Below the pieces are notes generated by a model. That model ran no database searches. It was not told the DNA's origin and saw only the letters and a list, made by a program, of their open reading frames with translations. From Pengzhenrongella sicca (GTDB lineage: Bacteria; Actinomycetota; Actinomycetes; Actinomycetales; Cellulomonadaceae): a DNA stretch of 64,000 nucleotides. How positions within the stretch are numbered: position 1 is the stretch's first letter; every line of letters begins with the position of its first letter. Shown here piece after piece: positions 33,738 through 44,530 of the stretch. Where the stretch lies: assembly GCF_017569225.1 (NCBI RefSeq), contig NZ_CP071868.1:3968001-4032000 (forward strand), read 5' to 3'. Position numbers and translations under genes: made by a program.

Positions 33738-35018
33738 ATGAGTGACCGCCCGACCCTGTACAGCCGCCTGACTCCCGGCGGCGAACGCAACTTCGCGGAC
33801 GACCTGCGCGCCGAGAACACCGGCGCGATCCTGCTCCTGCTCGGCGCCGTCGTCGCCCTCGTCTGGGTGAACTCGCCGCTGCGCGACTCGTACGCCGCGC
33901 TCAGCGAGATCACGTTCGGGCCGGCGGCGCTGCACCTCGACCTGACCGTCGCCGAGTGGGCGACCGACGGCCTGCTCGCGATCTTCTTCTTCGTCGTCGG
34001 CCTCGAGCTCAAGCGGGAGATGGTCGACGGGCAGCTCCGGCGGCCCTCGACCGCGATCGTGCCGATCCTCGCGGCCGTCGGCGGCATGGCCGCGCCCGCG
34101 GCGATCTACGCGCTGATCAACGCCACCTCGGCCGGCGGCTCGATGCACGGCTGGGCAGTCCCCGTCGCGACCGACATCGCCTTCGCCGTCGCGGTCCTGA
34201 CCGTCTTCGGCAAGCGCCTGCCCACGGCGCTGCGCGCCTTCCTGCTGACCCTCGCCGTCGTCGACGACCTCCTCGGCATCGTGGTCATCGCGATCTTCTA
34301 CGCCGACGGCCTGCAGTTCGCCTGGCTGGCGGCGTCGTTCGCGACCATCGCCCTGTTCGCGGTCCTCGTGCGTCGGCGCGGGATGACCGCGTGGGTGCTC
34401 GTCCCGCTCGCGGTCGCGGCCTGGGGGTTCATGCACGCGTCCGGCGTGCATGCCACGATCGCCGGCGTCATCATCGGCTTCACCGTGCCGGCGCTGGCCC
34501 GCGGGGCCGAGTCGATCAGCATCGCCGAGCACCTCGAGCACCTGTGGCGCCCGGTCTCCGCCGGGTTCGCCGTGCCGGTCTTCGCGCTTTTCGCTGCGGG
34601 AGTGTCACTAAGCCCCGACGACCTCGCGAGCACGGCCGGCGATCCCGCCGCGCTGGGGGTCGCGTTCGGGCTCGTGCTCGGCAAGCCGATCGGCATCCTC
34701 ATCGCGACGTTCCTCCTGGTCAAGCTCACGGGGGCGAGTCTCGACCCGTCCGTTCGCTGGCCCGACCTGATGGCCGTGTCGGTCGTCGCGGGCGTCGGCT
34801 TCACGGTGTCGCTCCTGATCGGCGAGCTCTCGTTCGCGCCGGACTCCCCGCACAGTGCGCACGTCAAGGCGGCGGTGCTCATCGGCTCCCTGACCTCGGC
34901 CACGCTAGGCGCCGCCCTCCTGACGTGGCGCACCCGAGTCCACCTCACCCCCCGCCCCCACCCCCACCCCACCGAGTTTTCAGAGGATCCGGCGCGGAAT
35001 TCGCACCGACTCCCCTGA
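33738..35018 (+). CDS. nhaA: Na+/H+ antiporter NhaA
   Basis: A 426-residue antiporter with about 12 helices. The ion-binding Asp pair is in FLLTLAVVDDLLGIVVIAIFY. FFFVVGLELKREMVDGQL and VATDIAFAVAVLTVFG are family signatures. ATG 33738 gives MSDRPTLYSRLTPGG; no strong Shine-Dalgarno is visible (GGGGACCCCC precedes it). The C-terminal tail is rich in Pro and His (RPHPHPTEF) and its stop codon lies inside an inverted-repeat element. Confidence 0.93.
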   Translation: MSDRPTLYSRLTPGGERNFADDLRAENTGAILLLLGAVVALVWVNSPLRDSYAALSEITFGPAALHLDLTVAEWATDGLLAIFFFVVGLELKREMVDGQLRRPSTAIVPILAAVGGMAAPAAIYALINATSAGGSMHGWAVPVATDIAFAVAVLTVFGKRLPTALRAFLLTLAVVDDLLGIVVIAIFYADGLQFAWLAASFATIALFAVLVRRRGMTAWVLVPLAVAAWGFMHASGVHATIAGVIIGFTVPALARGAESISIAEHLEHLWRPVSAGFAVPVFALFAAGVSLSPDDLASTAGDPAALGVAFGLVLGKPIGILIATFLLVKLTGASLDPSVRWPDLMAVSVVAGVGFTVSLLIGELSFAPDSPHSAHVKAAVLIGSLTSATLGAALLTWRTRVHLTPRPHPHPTEFSEDPARNSHRLP

Positions 35019-35100
35019 AAACCGGGCCGGGGCCATCCAGCCGGTGCCGGTTTTCAGGGGAATCGGTGCGGGAGACGGACCGATTCCTCTGAAAACCGGG
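34974..35100. repeat. Four-unit palindromic element at the nhaA 3' end
   Basis: A motif close to GTTTTCAGRGGAWYCGGTGCG occurs four times in alternating orientation: forward from 34974, reverse 35002-35025, forward 35047-35070, reverse 35076-35099. Units 2 and 3 pair over 24 bp with one mismatch; units 1 and 4 share GTTTTCAGAGGA. It lies between the converging nhaA and aldo/keto reductase genes, so it may act as a two-way terminator. Confidence 0.75.
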
Positions 35101-35129
35101 TTGGGGGGGTTGGGCGGGCGGGGCGGGCG

Positions 35130-36170
35130 TTAGCGGGCTGTGGCTTCGATCGCGTAGCGGTCGATCGTTGTGAGCTCTGCTGGCGTCAGGGGGTCGGCCG
35201 TGAGGGCCGCTACGTTGTCCTCGAGCTGCTGGACGCTGCTCGCGCCGATGATCGCTGACGTCGCCCGCTCGTCCCGGAGCACCCAGGTCAGCGCGAGCTG
35301 CGCGAGCGTCTGCCCGCGGGCAGCGGCGATCTCGTTGAGGGCGCGCGCACGCTCGAGGTAGGTCGCGTCGATCCGCTCGGCCTTGAGGAAGTGGCCGACG
35401 GCGGCGCGCGAGCCCGCGGGCACCTTGCCGCTGAGGTAGCGGCCGGTGAGCAGGCCCTGCGCGAGCGGGGAGAACAGGATGAGGCCGATGCCCAGGTCGC
35501 CGACGACGTCGAGCAGGCTCTCCCCCGCCGTCCCGTCGGCCGCCGGCTTCGCGGTCTCGACGTGCCGGTTGAACATCGAGTACGACGCCTGGTGGATCAG
35601 CAGCGGCGTGCCGAGCTCGCCGAGCACCCGCGCCGCCACGCGCGTCTGCTCCGGGCTGTAGTTCGAGATGCCTGCGTACAGCGCCTTGCCCTGCTGGACC
35701 GCGGTGTGCAGCGCGCCCATCGTCTCCTCGATCGGGACGGTCGGGTCGGGGCGGTGCGAGTAGAAGATGTCGACGTAGTCGAGCCCGAGCCGCGTGAGCG
35801 ACTGGTCGAGCGACGCCCGCAGGTACTTGCGCGACCCGCCGTCGCCGTACGGCCCCGGCCACATGTCGTAGCCCGCCTTGGAGCTGATGACCAGCTCGTC
35901 GCGGTACGGACGCAGGTCGGCGGCGAGGTGCCGGCCGAAGCTCTCCTCGGCCGATCCGTACGGCGGCCCGTAGTTGTTCGCCAGGTCGAAGTGCGTGATG
36001 CCGAGGTCGAACGCGCGGCGGATGATCGCGCGCTGCGCCTCGAGGCTCGTCGTGTGCCCGAAGTTGTGCCAGAGCCCGAGCGACAGCGCGGGCAGGTCGA
36101 GGCCGCTTCGGCCGGTCCGGCGGTAGGTCATCTGCTCGTATCGGTCGGCGGCAGGCAGGAAGAACGACAT
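35130..36170 (-). CDS. Aldo/keto reductase, L-glyceraldehyde-3-phosphate reductase type
   Basis: A 346-residue TIM-barrel NADPH oxidoreductase. The catalytic tetrad is visible: Asp and Tyr in HFDLANNYGPPYGSAE, Lys in VISSKAGYDMWPGPYG and His in YSHRPD. The GPYGDGGSRKYL and SYSMFNRHVE segments match the YghZ branch, which detoxifies methylglyoxal and L-glyceraldehyde-3-phosphate. GAGAGGA lies upstream of the ATG. Same strand as the FAD oxidase upstream, 31 bp apart. Confidence 0.88.
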   Translation of the reverse strand: MSFFLPAADRYEQMTYRRTGRSGLDLPALSLGLWHNFGHTTSLEAQRAIIRRAFDLGITHFDLANNYGPPYGSAEESFGRHLAADLRPYRDELVISSKAGYDMWPGPYGDGGSRKYLRASLDQSLTRLGLDYVDIFYSHRPDPTVPIEETMGALHTAVQQGKALYAGISNYSPEQTRVAARVLGELGTPLLIHQASYSMFNRHVETAKPAADGTAGESLLDVVGDLGIGLILFSPLAQGLLTGRYLSGKVPAGSRAAVGHFLKAERIDATYLERARALNEIAAARGQTLAQLALTWVLRDERATSAIIGASSVQQLEDNVAALTADPLTPAELTTIDRYAIEATAR

Positions 36171-36201
36171 CGGTGTCCTCTCGAGGCGGTGCAGTGCTGC
36201 T

Positions 36202-37551
36202 CTACGGTACCGACGGCCCGCCCGGCGCCGCACCACGCACCCGCGCGAGCACGGCGTCGGCGGCGCGACGGCCGGACACGAGCGCACCCTGGCTCGAGGC
36301 CGTGTCCCGGTGATCGCCCGCGACGAACAGGCCGTCGCCGAGCGCGACGGCGCGGCGCGGGTCCAGCGGGGGCGCCATCGCGGTGAGCGCGTGCGCGATC
36401 GCGTGCTCGGTCACGAGCTCCCACCGCGCGGTGCTCACGCCGTACACGTGCGCGAGCTGGCGCCGCACGCCCGCCTCCGAGGTCGCGTCCGCCGGGTCGG
36501 CCGACGGCAGCCCCAGCATCGTCGAGGCGACCAACGCGCGCCCGTCGGGCGAGTACGCGCGCGCGGCGTTGCTGAGCACGACCGTGTTGACGAGCGGGCC
36601 GCGCCGGTCGGCGTCCAGGTGCAGCGCCCCGTACCGGCTCGGCGCGTCGGCGCACGCGTGCCAGAACGTCGTCAGCGGCCTGACCTCGGGAACCGCGAGC
36701 CCCGTCAGGCCCGCGGCGGCGCCGGGATCCGTCGCGACGACGACGGCGCGCGCCGTCACCGTCCCGTCGCCCGTGCGCACGGTGAGCTCGGCGCCCGGTC
36801 CGGTCGCGACGGCGTCGACGCGCGTGCCGCAGCGGACTGCGCCGGCGGGCAGCGCGGCCGCGAGCTGGTCCGGGATCGCCTGCATGCCGGCCGCGGGCAC
36901 GGACGGGCGGCCCCGGACGAATGAGCGGATGAGCAGCTCGACGAACCGGCGGGAGGTCACCCCGTCCGCCTCGCCGAGCACGCCGGCGAGGAACGGGTCG
37001 AGCACGCCGCGCCGCAGCCCGTCGGCGACGCCTCGCCGGTCCAGCGCGTCGCCCCAGGGCTCGTCGGGCGCGGCGAGCAGGTCCGCGGGCCGGCGCAGCG
37101 CGCAGCCGATCGCCCACCGCGCGAAGGCTGCCTTCTCCCCCAGCCCGCCCGCCGCCGTCAGGTCGCCGAGCAGCGCGGCCGGCAGCAGGCCCGCCGGGGT
37201 ACGGCGCGGGTCGCCCAGCACGCGGCGGCCCGACCCGGACGCGACCACGACCGCGCCCGGGAGCGGCTGCAGGTCGAGCACCGCGAGGTCGAGCACGCGC
37301 CGGGCCTCGGGGTAGGCCGTGTTCAGGAGCTGGAAGCCGCGGTCGCAGCGAAACCCGTCGACGACGTCGGTGCGGACCCGGCCGCCGACAGCCTCCGCGC
37401 GCTCGAGCACCAGCACGTCGAGCCCGGCGCGCGCGAGCCGCAGCGCGCAGGCCAGCCCCGCGAGCCCGGCGCCGACGACGACGACGTCGCAGCGCCCCGG
37501 CAGCGGTGCCGGGCCGGCGGGTGGGACCGGGCCGACCGGTGGGGATGCCAT
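36202..37551 (-). CDS. FAD-dependent amine-oxidase/phytoene-desaturase-like protein
   Basis: A 449-residue flavoprotein with N-terminal dinucleotide motif VVVGAGLAGLACALRLARAG (about residues 24-43) and the flavin-contact ERAEAVGGRVRTD. C-terminal FVAGDHRDTASSQGALVSGRRAAD is the second FAD-binding element. The Pro-rich N-terminus (about 20 residues) precedes the Rossmann fold. The substrate is unknown; the relatives are amine oxidases, protoporphyrinogen oxidases and carotenoid desaturases. Start ATG 37551 is divergent from trmL, 59 bp away. Confidence 0.78.
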   Translation of the reverse strand: MASPPVGPVPPAGPAPLPGRCDVVVVGAGLAGLACALRLARAGLDVLVLERAEAVGGRVRTDVVDGFRCDRGFQLLNTAYPEARRVLDLAVLDLQPLPGAVVVASGSGRRVLGDPRRTPAGLLPAALLGDLTAAGGLGEKAAFARWAIGCALRRPADLLAAPDEPWGDALDRRGVADGLRRGVLDPFLAGVLGEADGVTSRRFVELLIRSFVRGRPSVPAAGMQAIPDQLAAALPAGAVRCGTRVDAVATGPGAELTVRTGDGTVTARAVVVATDPGAAAGLTGLAVPEVRPLTTFWHACADAPSRYGALHLDADRRGPLVNTVVLSNAARAYSPDGRALVASTMLGLPSADPADATSEAGVRRQLAHVYGVSTARWELVTEHAIAHALTAMAPPLDPRRAVALGDGLFVAGDHRDTASSQGALVSGRRAADAVLARVRGAAPGGPSVP

Positions 37552-37610
37552 GAGACGCGACGGTACGCCCGCCGCGCGGCGCCCGCCCGGCGCGGTGGCA
37601 CCATCATCGG

Positions 37611-38075
37611 GTGGCCCGCATCGTCTTCTTCGAACCCCGCATCCCCCAGAACACCGGCAGCGCGATCCGGCTCGCCGCCGTGACGGGCGCCGAGCTGCAC
37701 CTGATCGAGCCGCTCGGCTTCGACCTGTCCGAACCCAAGCTGCGCCGGGCCGGACTGGACTACCACGACCTGGCCCACGTCGTCGTGCACGCAAACCTCG
37801 AGGCCGCGTGGGCCGCGATGCCCGACGCGCGGGTCTTCGCGTTCACGACGCAGGCGACCCGCCGGTTCACGGACGTGGAGTATCGCCCGGACGACCTACT
37901 GCTGTTCGGCCCGGAGCCGACCGGCCTGCCGCCCGAGGTGCTCGCGGACGCGCGGGTGACCGACCAGCTCCGGATCCCGATGCTTGCCGGCCGCCGCTCG
38001 CTCAACCTGGCGAACTCGGCCGCCCTGGCGATCTACGAGGCGTGGCGGCAGGCGGACTTCCCCGGCGCTACCTGA
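37611..38075 (+). CDS. trmL: tRNA (cytidine(34)-2'-O)-methyltransferase TrmL
   Basis: A 154-residue SPOUT-family enzyme that methylates the wobble ribose of certain leucine tRNAs. The knot motifs are FGPEPTGLPPEVL and IPMLAGRRSLNLANSAALAIYEAWRQ, and the N-terminal IVFFEPRIPQNTGSAIRLAA is typical. GTG at 37611 is the start. It converges on the Clp-N gene with an 8-bp overlap. Confidence 0.93.
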   Translation: MARIVFFEPRIPQNTGSAIRLAAVTGAELHLIEPLGFDLSEPKLRRAGLDYHDLAHVVVHANLEAAWAAMPDARVFAFTTQATRRFTDVEYRPDDLLLFGPEPTGLPPEVLADARVTDQLRIPMLAGRRSLNLANSAALAIYEAWRQADFPGAT

Positions 38076-38541
38076 GCCCCGCGACGAGCCCGTCGATGAG
38101 TTCTGCGCGGTCGATGCCCGCGAGCGCGAGGGCACGCGGAACGGTCCCGACCTCGGCGCCGAGCACCCCGACCAGCAGGTCGGCCGCCGTCTCGCGGTGC
38201 AGCCCGCCGCCCGCGGCCGCCTTGCCGCGCACCAGCGCGTCCTTCGCGGAGGTGCCCCAGCGCGGCGTGAAGCCCGGTTCCAGGGACGACACCGGGTCCT
38301 CGACGAGCTCGACGCCCGCGTGGGCGAGGCTCTGACGCCGCTCGGCCCGCAGCAGCGCGCGGATCCGGTCGGGGTCCAGCCCCGCCGCGCCGAGGGCCCG
38401 GGCTGCCGGCGAGTCGGCGTCGTCGGCCAGCGCGAGCAGCAGGTGCTCCGCCTCCAGCGTGCGGGCCCCCATCGCGTAGGCGATCGCGCGGCCCTGCCGC
38501 AGGATCCCGGCGAGGTCGTTCGGCAGCGGCTTGTCAGCCAT
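38068..38541 (-). CDS. Stand-alone Clp N-domain protein
   Basis: A 157-residue protein made of a ClpC/ClpA-type N-domain without any AAA+ module. The two-repeat pattern reads GRAIAYAMGARTLEAEHLLLALADD, then SAKDALVRGKAAA and HRETAADLLVGVLGAEVG. The stand-alone N-domain resembles mycobacterial ClpC2, which binds N-domain ligands of ClpC1. Its ATG overlaps the HTH gene stop by 8 bp, so the pair is co-translated. The chromosomal clpC lies upstream across a terminator. It could be an adaptor, a decoy or a co-regulator of the HTH protein. Confidence 0.82.
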   Translation of the reverse strand: MADKPLPNDLAGILRQGRAIAYAMGARTLEAEHLLLALADDADSPAARALGAAGLDPDRIRALLRAERRQSLAHAGVELVEDPVSSLEPGFTPRWGTSAKDALVRGKAAAGGGLHRETAADLLVGVLGAEVGTVPRALALAGIDRAELIDGLVAGLR

Positions 38542-38770
38542 GACGCCTCCTGAGGTCGACTCCGGCGGCGACCAGCCGTCGCAGGTGCTTCTTGTGGACG
38601 GCCTGCCGGGTCACGCCCAGCGCCTGTGCGACCTGGGTCCACGACCAGCCGCCGCGCATCGCACGCTCGACCGCCTGGTCCTCGAGCCCGTCGGCGAGCT
38701 CTCGGAGCGCGACGACCGCGGCGAGGCCGTCGGCCGCACCGCCGGTCGGTGACACGGTGATCGGATTCAT
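38534..38770 (-). CDS. Small helix-turn-helix DNA-binding protein
   Basis: A 78-residue protein whose C-terminal half is a helix-turn-helix (GGWSWTQVAQALGVTRQAVHKKH, about residues 42-64 when split as GGWSWTQVAQALG and VTRQAVHKKH). The N-terminal helix (GLAAVVALRELADGLEDQAV) may dimerise. The promoter at 38777-38806 places the predicted transcript start at the A of the ATG, and a 7+4+7 palindrome overlaps the -10, so autoregulation on a leaderless mRNA is likely. It overlaps the Clp-N gene, its probable partner. Confidence 0.78.
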   Translation of the reverse strand: MNPITVSPTGGAADGLAAVVALRELADGLEDQAVERAMRGGWSWTQVAQALGVTRQAVHKKHLRRLVAAGVDLRRRHG

Positions 38771-38772
38771 GG

Positions 38773-38818
38773 AAGCAACCTACGTTGCTTGGTCTCGGAC
38801 AGTCAACCCCTGTTGCTT
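38773..38818 (-). promoter_or_regulatory. Leaderless promoter and operator of the HTH / Clp-N pair
   Basis: Reading the minus strand: TTGACT (38806-38801), 18-nt spacer, TAGGTT (38782-38777), with the start codon at 38770. The palindrome AAGCAAC-ctac-GTTGCTT (38773-38790) overlaps the -10 and a third GTTGCTT lies at 38812-38818 upstream of the -35. Binding at both would block polymerase. Confidence 0.65.
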
Positions 38819-38886
38819 ATCGTGCCAGCGCCGGTGCCCAGACGTGCCCGGGCCGGGCACTGCCCGGGACCTGCCCGCGCACGCAC

Positions 38887-38920
38887 GAGGGGCCCGGATC
38901 CTCGCGGATCCGGGCCCCTC
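38887..38920 (-). terminator. Terminator after clpC
   Basis: A perfect 15-bp stem (38887-38901 with 38906-38920) closes a TCGC tetraloop, 11 bp after the clpC stop. It separates clpC from the HTH / Clp-N cassette. Confidence 0.8.
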
Positions 38921-38931
38921 GGGGAGAGCGT

Positions 38932-41511
<2,580 letters not shown>

Positions 41512-41606
41512 GTGCACTCCTCACGAGCGACGTGCAGCCGGGTTTAGGGGTCCGGCCGGGACGGCGTTTTCTAGGCTAACGGGGCGAGGCCCCCGGTACT
41601 GCCCAT

Positions 41607-41623
41607 GTTCGCCGCAGGCGTGA
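41607..41623. promoter_or_regulatory. Possible ClgR box upstream of clpC
   Basis: GTTCGC-cgcag-GCGTGA matches the actinobacterial ClgR consensus GTTCGC-N5-GCGAAC in the left half and in the first three bases of the right half. It lies 96 bp upstream of the clpC start. Confidence 0.4.
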
Positions 41624-41642
41624 CGCGGCCGCGCCGCCAAAC

Positions 41643-41714
41643 GTCGAGATCGTCCATTCGCGGCGACATAGTCCCGTTAAACGGACGACCTCACGCCGGA
41701 TGGACGAACTCGAC
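41643..41714. repeat. Interspersed head-to-head repeat element, copy 1
   Basis: GTCGAGATCGTCCATTCGCG (41643-41662) faces an inverted, imperfect copy that begins GACCTCACGCCGG at 41687 and ends CTCGAC at 41714. The units contain the core GTCGTCCATTCGCG-like sequence of the array at 44852-44952. It lies between clpC and the macro-domain gene. Confidence 0.6.
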
Positions 41715-41719
41715 GCTTC

Positions 41720-42244
41720 CTACTCCCGGAGCGCCTGCTCGAAGGCCTCCAGGGCGGCGTCGCTGAAGAGGACGAACCGGATCAGCTCGACGGAGCCCGT
41801 CGGCGCCAGCCCGCGCGTCGCGGCCACCGCGATGCGGGCGACGTCGGCCACGTCCCAGCCGTAGACCCCGGCGCTGACCGCGGGGAACGCGACCGACGTG
41901 GCACCGACCTGCGCCGCGACCTCGAGGGACCGCGTGAAGCACGAGGCGAGCAGCGCGGGGTCCCGCTCGCCCCGGTGTGCGTTCGGGCCGACGGTGTGGA
42001 TGACCCAGCGGGCCGCGAGCCGGCCGGCGCCGGTCGCGACGGCGTCGCCCACGGGCAGGCCGTCCGGCAGCGTCGTGCGGCGCAGCTCGCGGCACTGCGC
42101 GAGCAGCTCGGGCCCCGCCGCGGCGTGGATCGCGCCGTCGACGCCGCCCCCGCCGAGCAGCGAGGAGTTGGCCGCGTTGACGATCGCGTCGACCCGCTGA
42201 CGCGTGAGGTCGCCGCGCACCGCCTCGATCCGGGCCCCGACCAC
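41720..42244 (-). CDS. Macro-domain (ADP-ribose-binding) protein
   Basis: A 174-residue macro-domain protein, likely an O-acetyl-ADP-ribose or ADP-ribosyl-glutamate hydrolase. Signatures are VDAIVNAANSSLLGGGGVDGAIH at residues about 17-40 and FPAVSAGVYGWD (phosphate loop). The GTG start at 42244 lies 5 bp after the dtd stop, so expression is coupled. It resembles the YmdB / TARG1 type. Confidence 0.88.
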   Translation of the reverse strand: MVGARIEAVRGDLTRQRVDAIVNAANSSLLGGGGVDGAIHAAAGPELLAQCRELRRTTLPDGLPVGDAVATGAGRLAARWVIHTVGPNAHRGERDPALLASCFTRSLEVAAQVGATSVAFPAVSAGVYGWDVADVARIAVAATRGLAPTGSVELIRFVLFSDAALEAFEQALRE

Positions 42245-42249
42245 GGCGC

Positions 42250-42675
42250 TCAGGCCTCGAGCAGGATCGTCACGGGCCCGTCGTTCACGAGCTCCACCGC
42301 CATGTCCGCGCCGAACGTGCCGGTCGCGACCTCGAGCCCGCGGGCGCGCAGGAGCGCGACGACGGCGTCGACCAGGGGCTCGGCGACGGGGCCGGGGGCG
42401 GCGTGGTTCCAGGTGGGCCGGCGCCCCTTCCGCGTGTCCGCGTACAGCGTGAACTGGCTGACCACGAGCACGGGGGCGCCCGCATCCGCCGCCGACTCCT
42501 CGCCGCGCAGGATGCGCAGCTCGGCGATCTTCCGCGCGATCAGCTCGGCCTCGGCGGCCCCGTCCGCGTGCGTGACGCCGACGAGCGCGAGCAGACCGGG
42601 CCGGTCGATCGCGCCGACGACGACGCCGCCGACGGTCACCGAGGCCCGCGTAACGCGCTGCACCACGGCTTTCAC
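42250..42675 (-). CDS. dtd: D-aminoacyl-tRNA deacylase
   Basis: A 141-residue editing enzyme that frees D-amino acids from tRNA. The catalytic motifs [15 protein letters not shown] and [11 protein letters not shown] are both intact. It lies between asparaginase (10 bp upstream) and the macro-domain gene in a tight minus-strand row. Confidence 0.95.
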   Translation of the reverse strand: MKAVVQRVTRASVTVGGVVVGAIDRPGLLALVGVTHADGAAEAELIARKIAELRILRGEESAADAGAPVLVVSQFTLYADTRKGRRPTWNHAAPGPVAEPLVDAVVALLRARGLEVATGTFGADMAVELVNDGPVTILLEA

Positions 42676-42685
42676 GCCACGGCCC

Positions 42686-43660
42686 TCACGCGCGCGCGCC
42701 CGCGCCGAACGTCGCCGTCACGGCGCCGACGGGCCGGCCGTGGCCGAGCACCGGCACGACGCCGACGGCGCGGATCGCGGCCGAGTCGACGCCCGCGGCC
42801 GCGAGGGCCGCGGCGAGCACCACCGGGCGAGGGCGCTCGCCGCCGTCGAGGATCTTGAACGCGAGCGACCCGCCGTCGGCGAGGCCCGCCGCGTAGACGC
42901 CGTCGGCGCCGTCCTTCGCGACCAGGCCGGGAACCGCCGCCATCACGCGGGTGACCTCGCGACCCGAGCCGCCGACGAGCTGCGGGTGCGCGTTCATGGC
43001 CGACGCGACGCGGGCCTCGGGGCCGCCGGGCGCGAGCCGGGGCGCCGCGGCCAGCCGGCCGAACGCGCGCGCGAGGCCGAGCACGGTCGTGGAGAACAGC
43101 GGCGCACCGCACCCGTCGACGGTCGCGTGCTCGACGCGGATGCCCGTCAGGGCCTCGATCTCGGCGCGGACGGCGCGCTGCAGGGGGTGCGCGGGCTCGA
43201 GGTAGTCGGACCGGCTCCACCCGAGCGCGACGCAGGTGGCGAGCATCGCCGCGTGCTTGCCCGAGCAGTTCTGGGTCAAGGACGTCGGGCCGAGGCCGGC
43301 TCGCTGCCAGTCGAACGCCGCCGCGAGGCCGAGCGGGACGTCCGGGGTGTTCTGCAGGTCGGCCTCGGTCAGGCCGACGCCGGCCAGGATCGCGCGCACG
43401 CCCGCGAGGTGGCCGGGCTCCCCCGAGTGGCTCGCGCACGCGAGCGCGAGGTCAGCGCCGTCGAGGTCGAGCCCGGCGCGCAGCATCGCGCTCGCCTGCA
43501 GGGGCTTGAGCGAGGACCGCGCCCAGATCACGGCGTCGGGGTCACCGAGCGCGACCCGCACGCGACCGTCGGGGGCGAGCACCACGAGGTGGCCGGCGTG
43601 CACGGACTCGACCAGGTCACCCCGGACGACGCGCGCGAGCGGGACGGCCCCGGCGGTCAC
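42686..43660 (-). CDS. Asparaginase, rhizobial type (PF06089)
   Basis: A 324-residue asparaginase of the Rhizobium etli type, distinct from the E. coli AnsA/B fold. The catalytic Ser-x-x-Lys is in RSSLKPLQ, and the zinc/cysteine motif is CSGKHAAML (cysteine and lysine preserved). The Cys in VDGCGAP is a further metal ligand. It is the second gene of a row led by DUF2516, with which it overlaps by 4 bp (ATGA). Confidence 0.87.
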   Translation of the reverse strand: MTAGAVPLARVVRGDLVESVHAGHLVVLAPDGRVRVALGDPDAVIWARSSLKPLQASAMLRAGLDLDGADLALACASHSGEPGHLAGVRAILAGVGLTEADLQNTPDVPLGLAAAFDWQRAGLGPTSLTQNCSGKHAAMLATCVALGWSRSDYLEPAHPLQRAVRAEIEALTGIRVEHATVDGCGAPLFSTTVLGLARAFGRLAAAPRLAPGGPEARVASAMNAHPQLVGGSGREVTRVMAAVPGLVAKDGADGVYAAGLADGGSLAFKILDGGERPRPVVLAAALAAAGVDSAAIRAVGVVPVLGHGRPVGAVTATFGAGARA

Positions 43661-44010
43661 CAGCCGCCGCGGGGCGGGGTACGCCCGCCCGGCCCCTTGC
43701 CGCGACCGCCCCGGCGGCCCGAGTAGGGCCGGATGGCCGGCCGCACGTCGACGAGGTACACGATCGCGGCGACGGCGGCGCCAAGCGCGAGGAAGGACAG
43801 CAGCCCCAGGCCCAGCGGGGCGGGGATCGCGACGAAGGCGACCGCCGTCGCGGCGCCGGTGAGCAGCAGCCAGAAGTTCTTGGTCCGCTTGCCCGCGCTC
43901 GTGAAGGCCCCCGTCGGGCGGGTCATCGCGTCGCCGAGCGCCCAGACCGCGAGCACGAACACGACGAAGAAGAGCGCGAAGTAGATCAGCTGCTGCGCGT
44001 AGAGGATCAC
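43657..44010 (-). CDS. DUF2516-family membrane protein
   Basis: A 117-residue protein with three membrane helices (about residues 7-28, 45-63, 68-88). The Gly/Arg-rich C-terminus (RGGRGKGPGGRTPPRGG) is cytoplasmic. Function unknown. Its stop overlaps the asparaginase start by 4 bp. Confidence 0.75.
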   Translation of the reverse strand: MILYAQQLIYFALFFVVFVLAVWALGDAMTRPTGAFTSAGKRTKNFWLLLTGAATAVAFVAIPAPLGLGLLSFLALGAAVAAIVYLVDVRPAIRPYSGRRGGRGKGPGGRTPPRGGW

Positions 44011-44100
44011 GACGTCGAGCGTACGAGACGGCGGGCGTTCTGTCAGACCCCTCGTCGCCGGGCCAGGTCCGGCGCGGGTCGGGGCGGGGTCAGGGCCACG

Positions 44101-44520
44101 TCAGGGCAGGACGCGCAGCCCCTCGGCGCGCGCCGCGTCGGAGAACGGGGCGTCCCAGCTGAGCACCGACAGGTCGGGGCTCTCCAGCACCAGCGCGCTC
44201 GCCAGGTGCACGGCGTCGGTCACGCGCAGCGGGTGCAGCTCGGCGAGCTCCGCCGCGCGCGCGATGAGCTGGTCGCCGAGCTCGACGGTCCACAGGCCGA
44301 GCCAGAGCCGGGCCCAGCGGGCCTTGGCGCGATCGTGCGCCGGGTCGTCGATCTTGCCGATGCGCGAGCCGCCCGCGAGGACCGCGCGCACCTCGAGGTC
44401 GGCCAGGCGCGAGGTCACGACGGTGTCGGCGCCGTCCCACAACGCCGCGGCGATGCGCGAGCCGGCCGCGGGCGTGCACAGGCGGACCAGCGCGCCGGGG
44501 TGGAAGTAGACCAGGGCCAC
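44101..44520 (-). CDS. PIN-domain protein, VapC-like toxin
   Basis: A 139-residue PIN-fold protein. The second and later acidic residues are visible: Glu in LADLEVRAVL, Asp in RVTDAVHLASAL and Asp in LSWDAPFSD. The first motif, usually an Asp as in VYLDSSALV, reads VYFHPGALV, so a His replaces the Asp. This may impair Mg2+ binding or mark a divergent nuclease. It lies 10 bp downstream of a Phd-type antitoxin gene, a classic toxin-antitoxin order. Confidence 0.8.
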   Translation of the reverse strand: MALVYFHPGALVRLCTPAAGSRIAAALWDGADTVVTSRLADLEVRAVLAGGSRIGKIDDPAHDRAKARWARLWLGLWTVELGDQLIARAAELAELHPLRVTDAVHLASALVLESPDLSVLSWDAPFSDAARAEGLRVLP

Positions 44521-44530
44521 AGCGGCCGGC

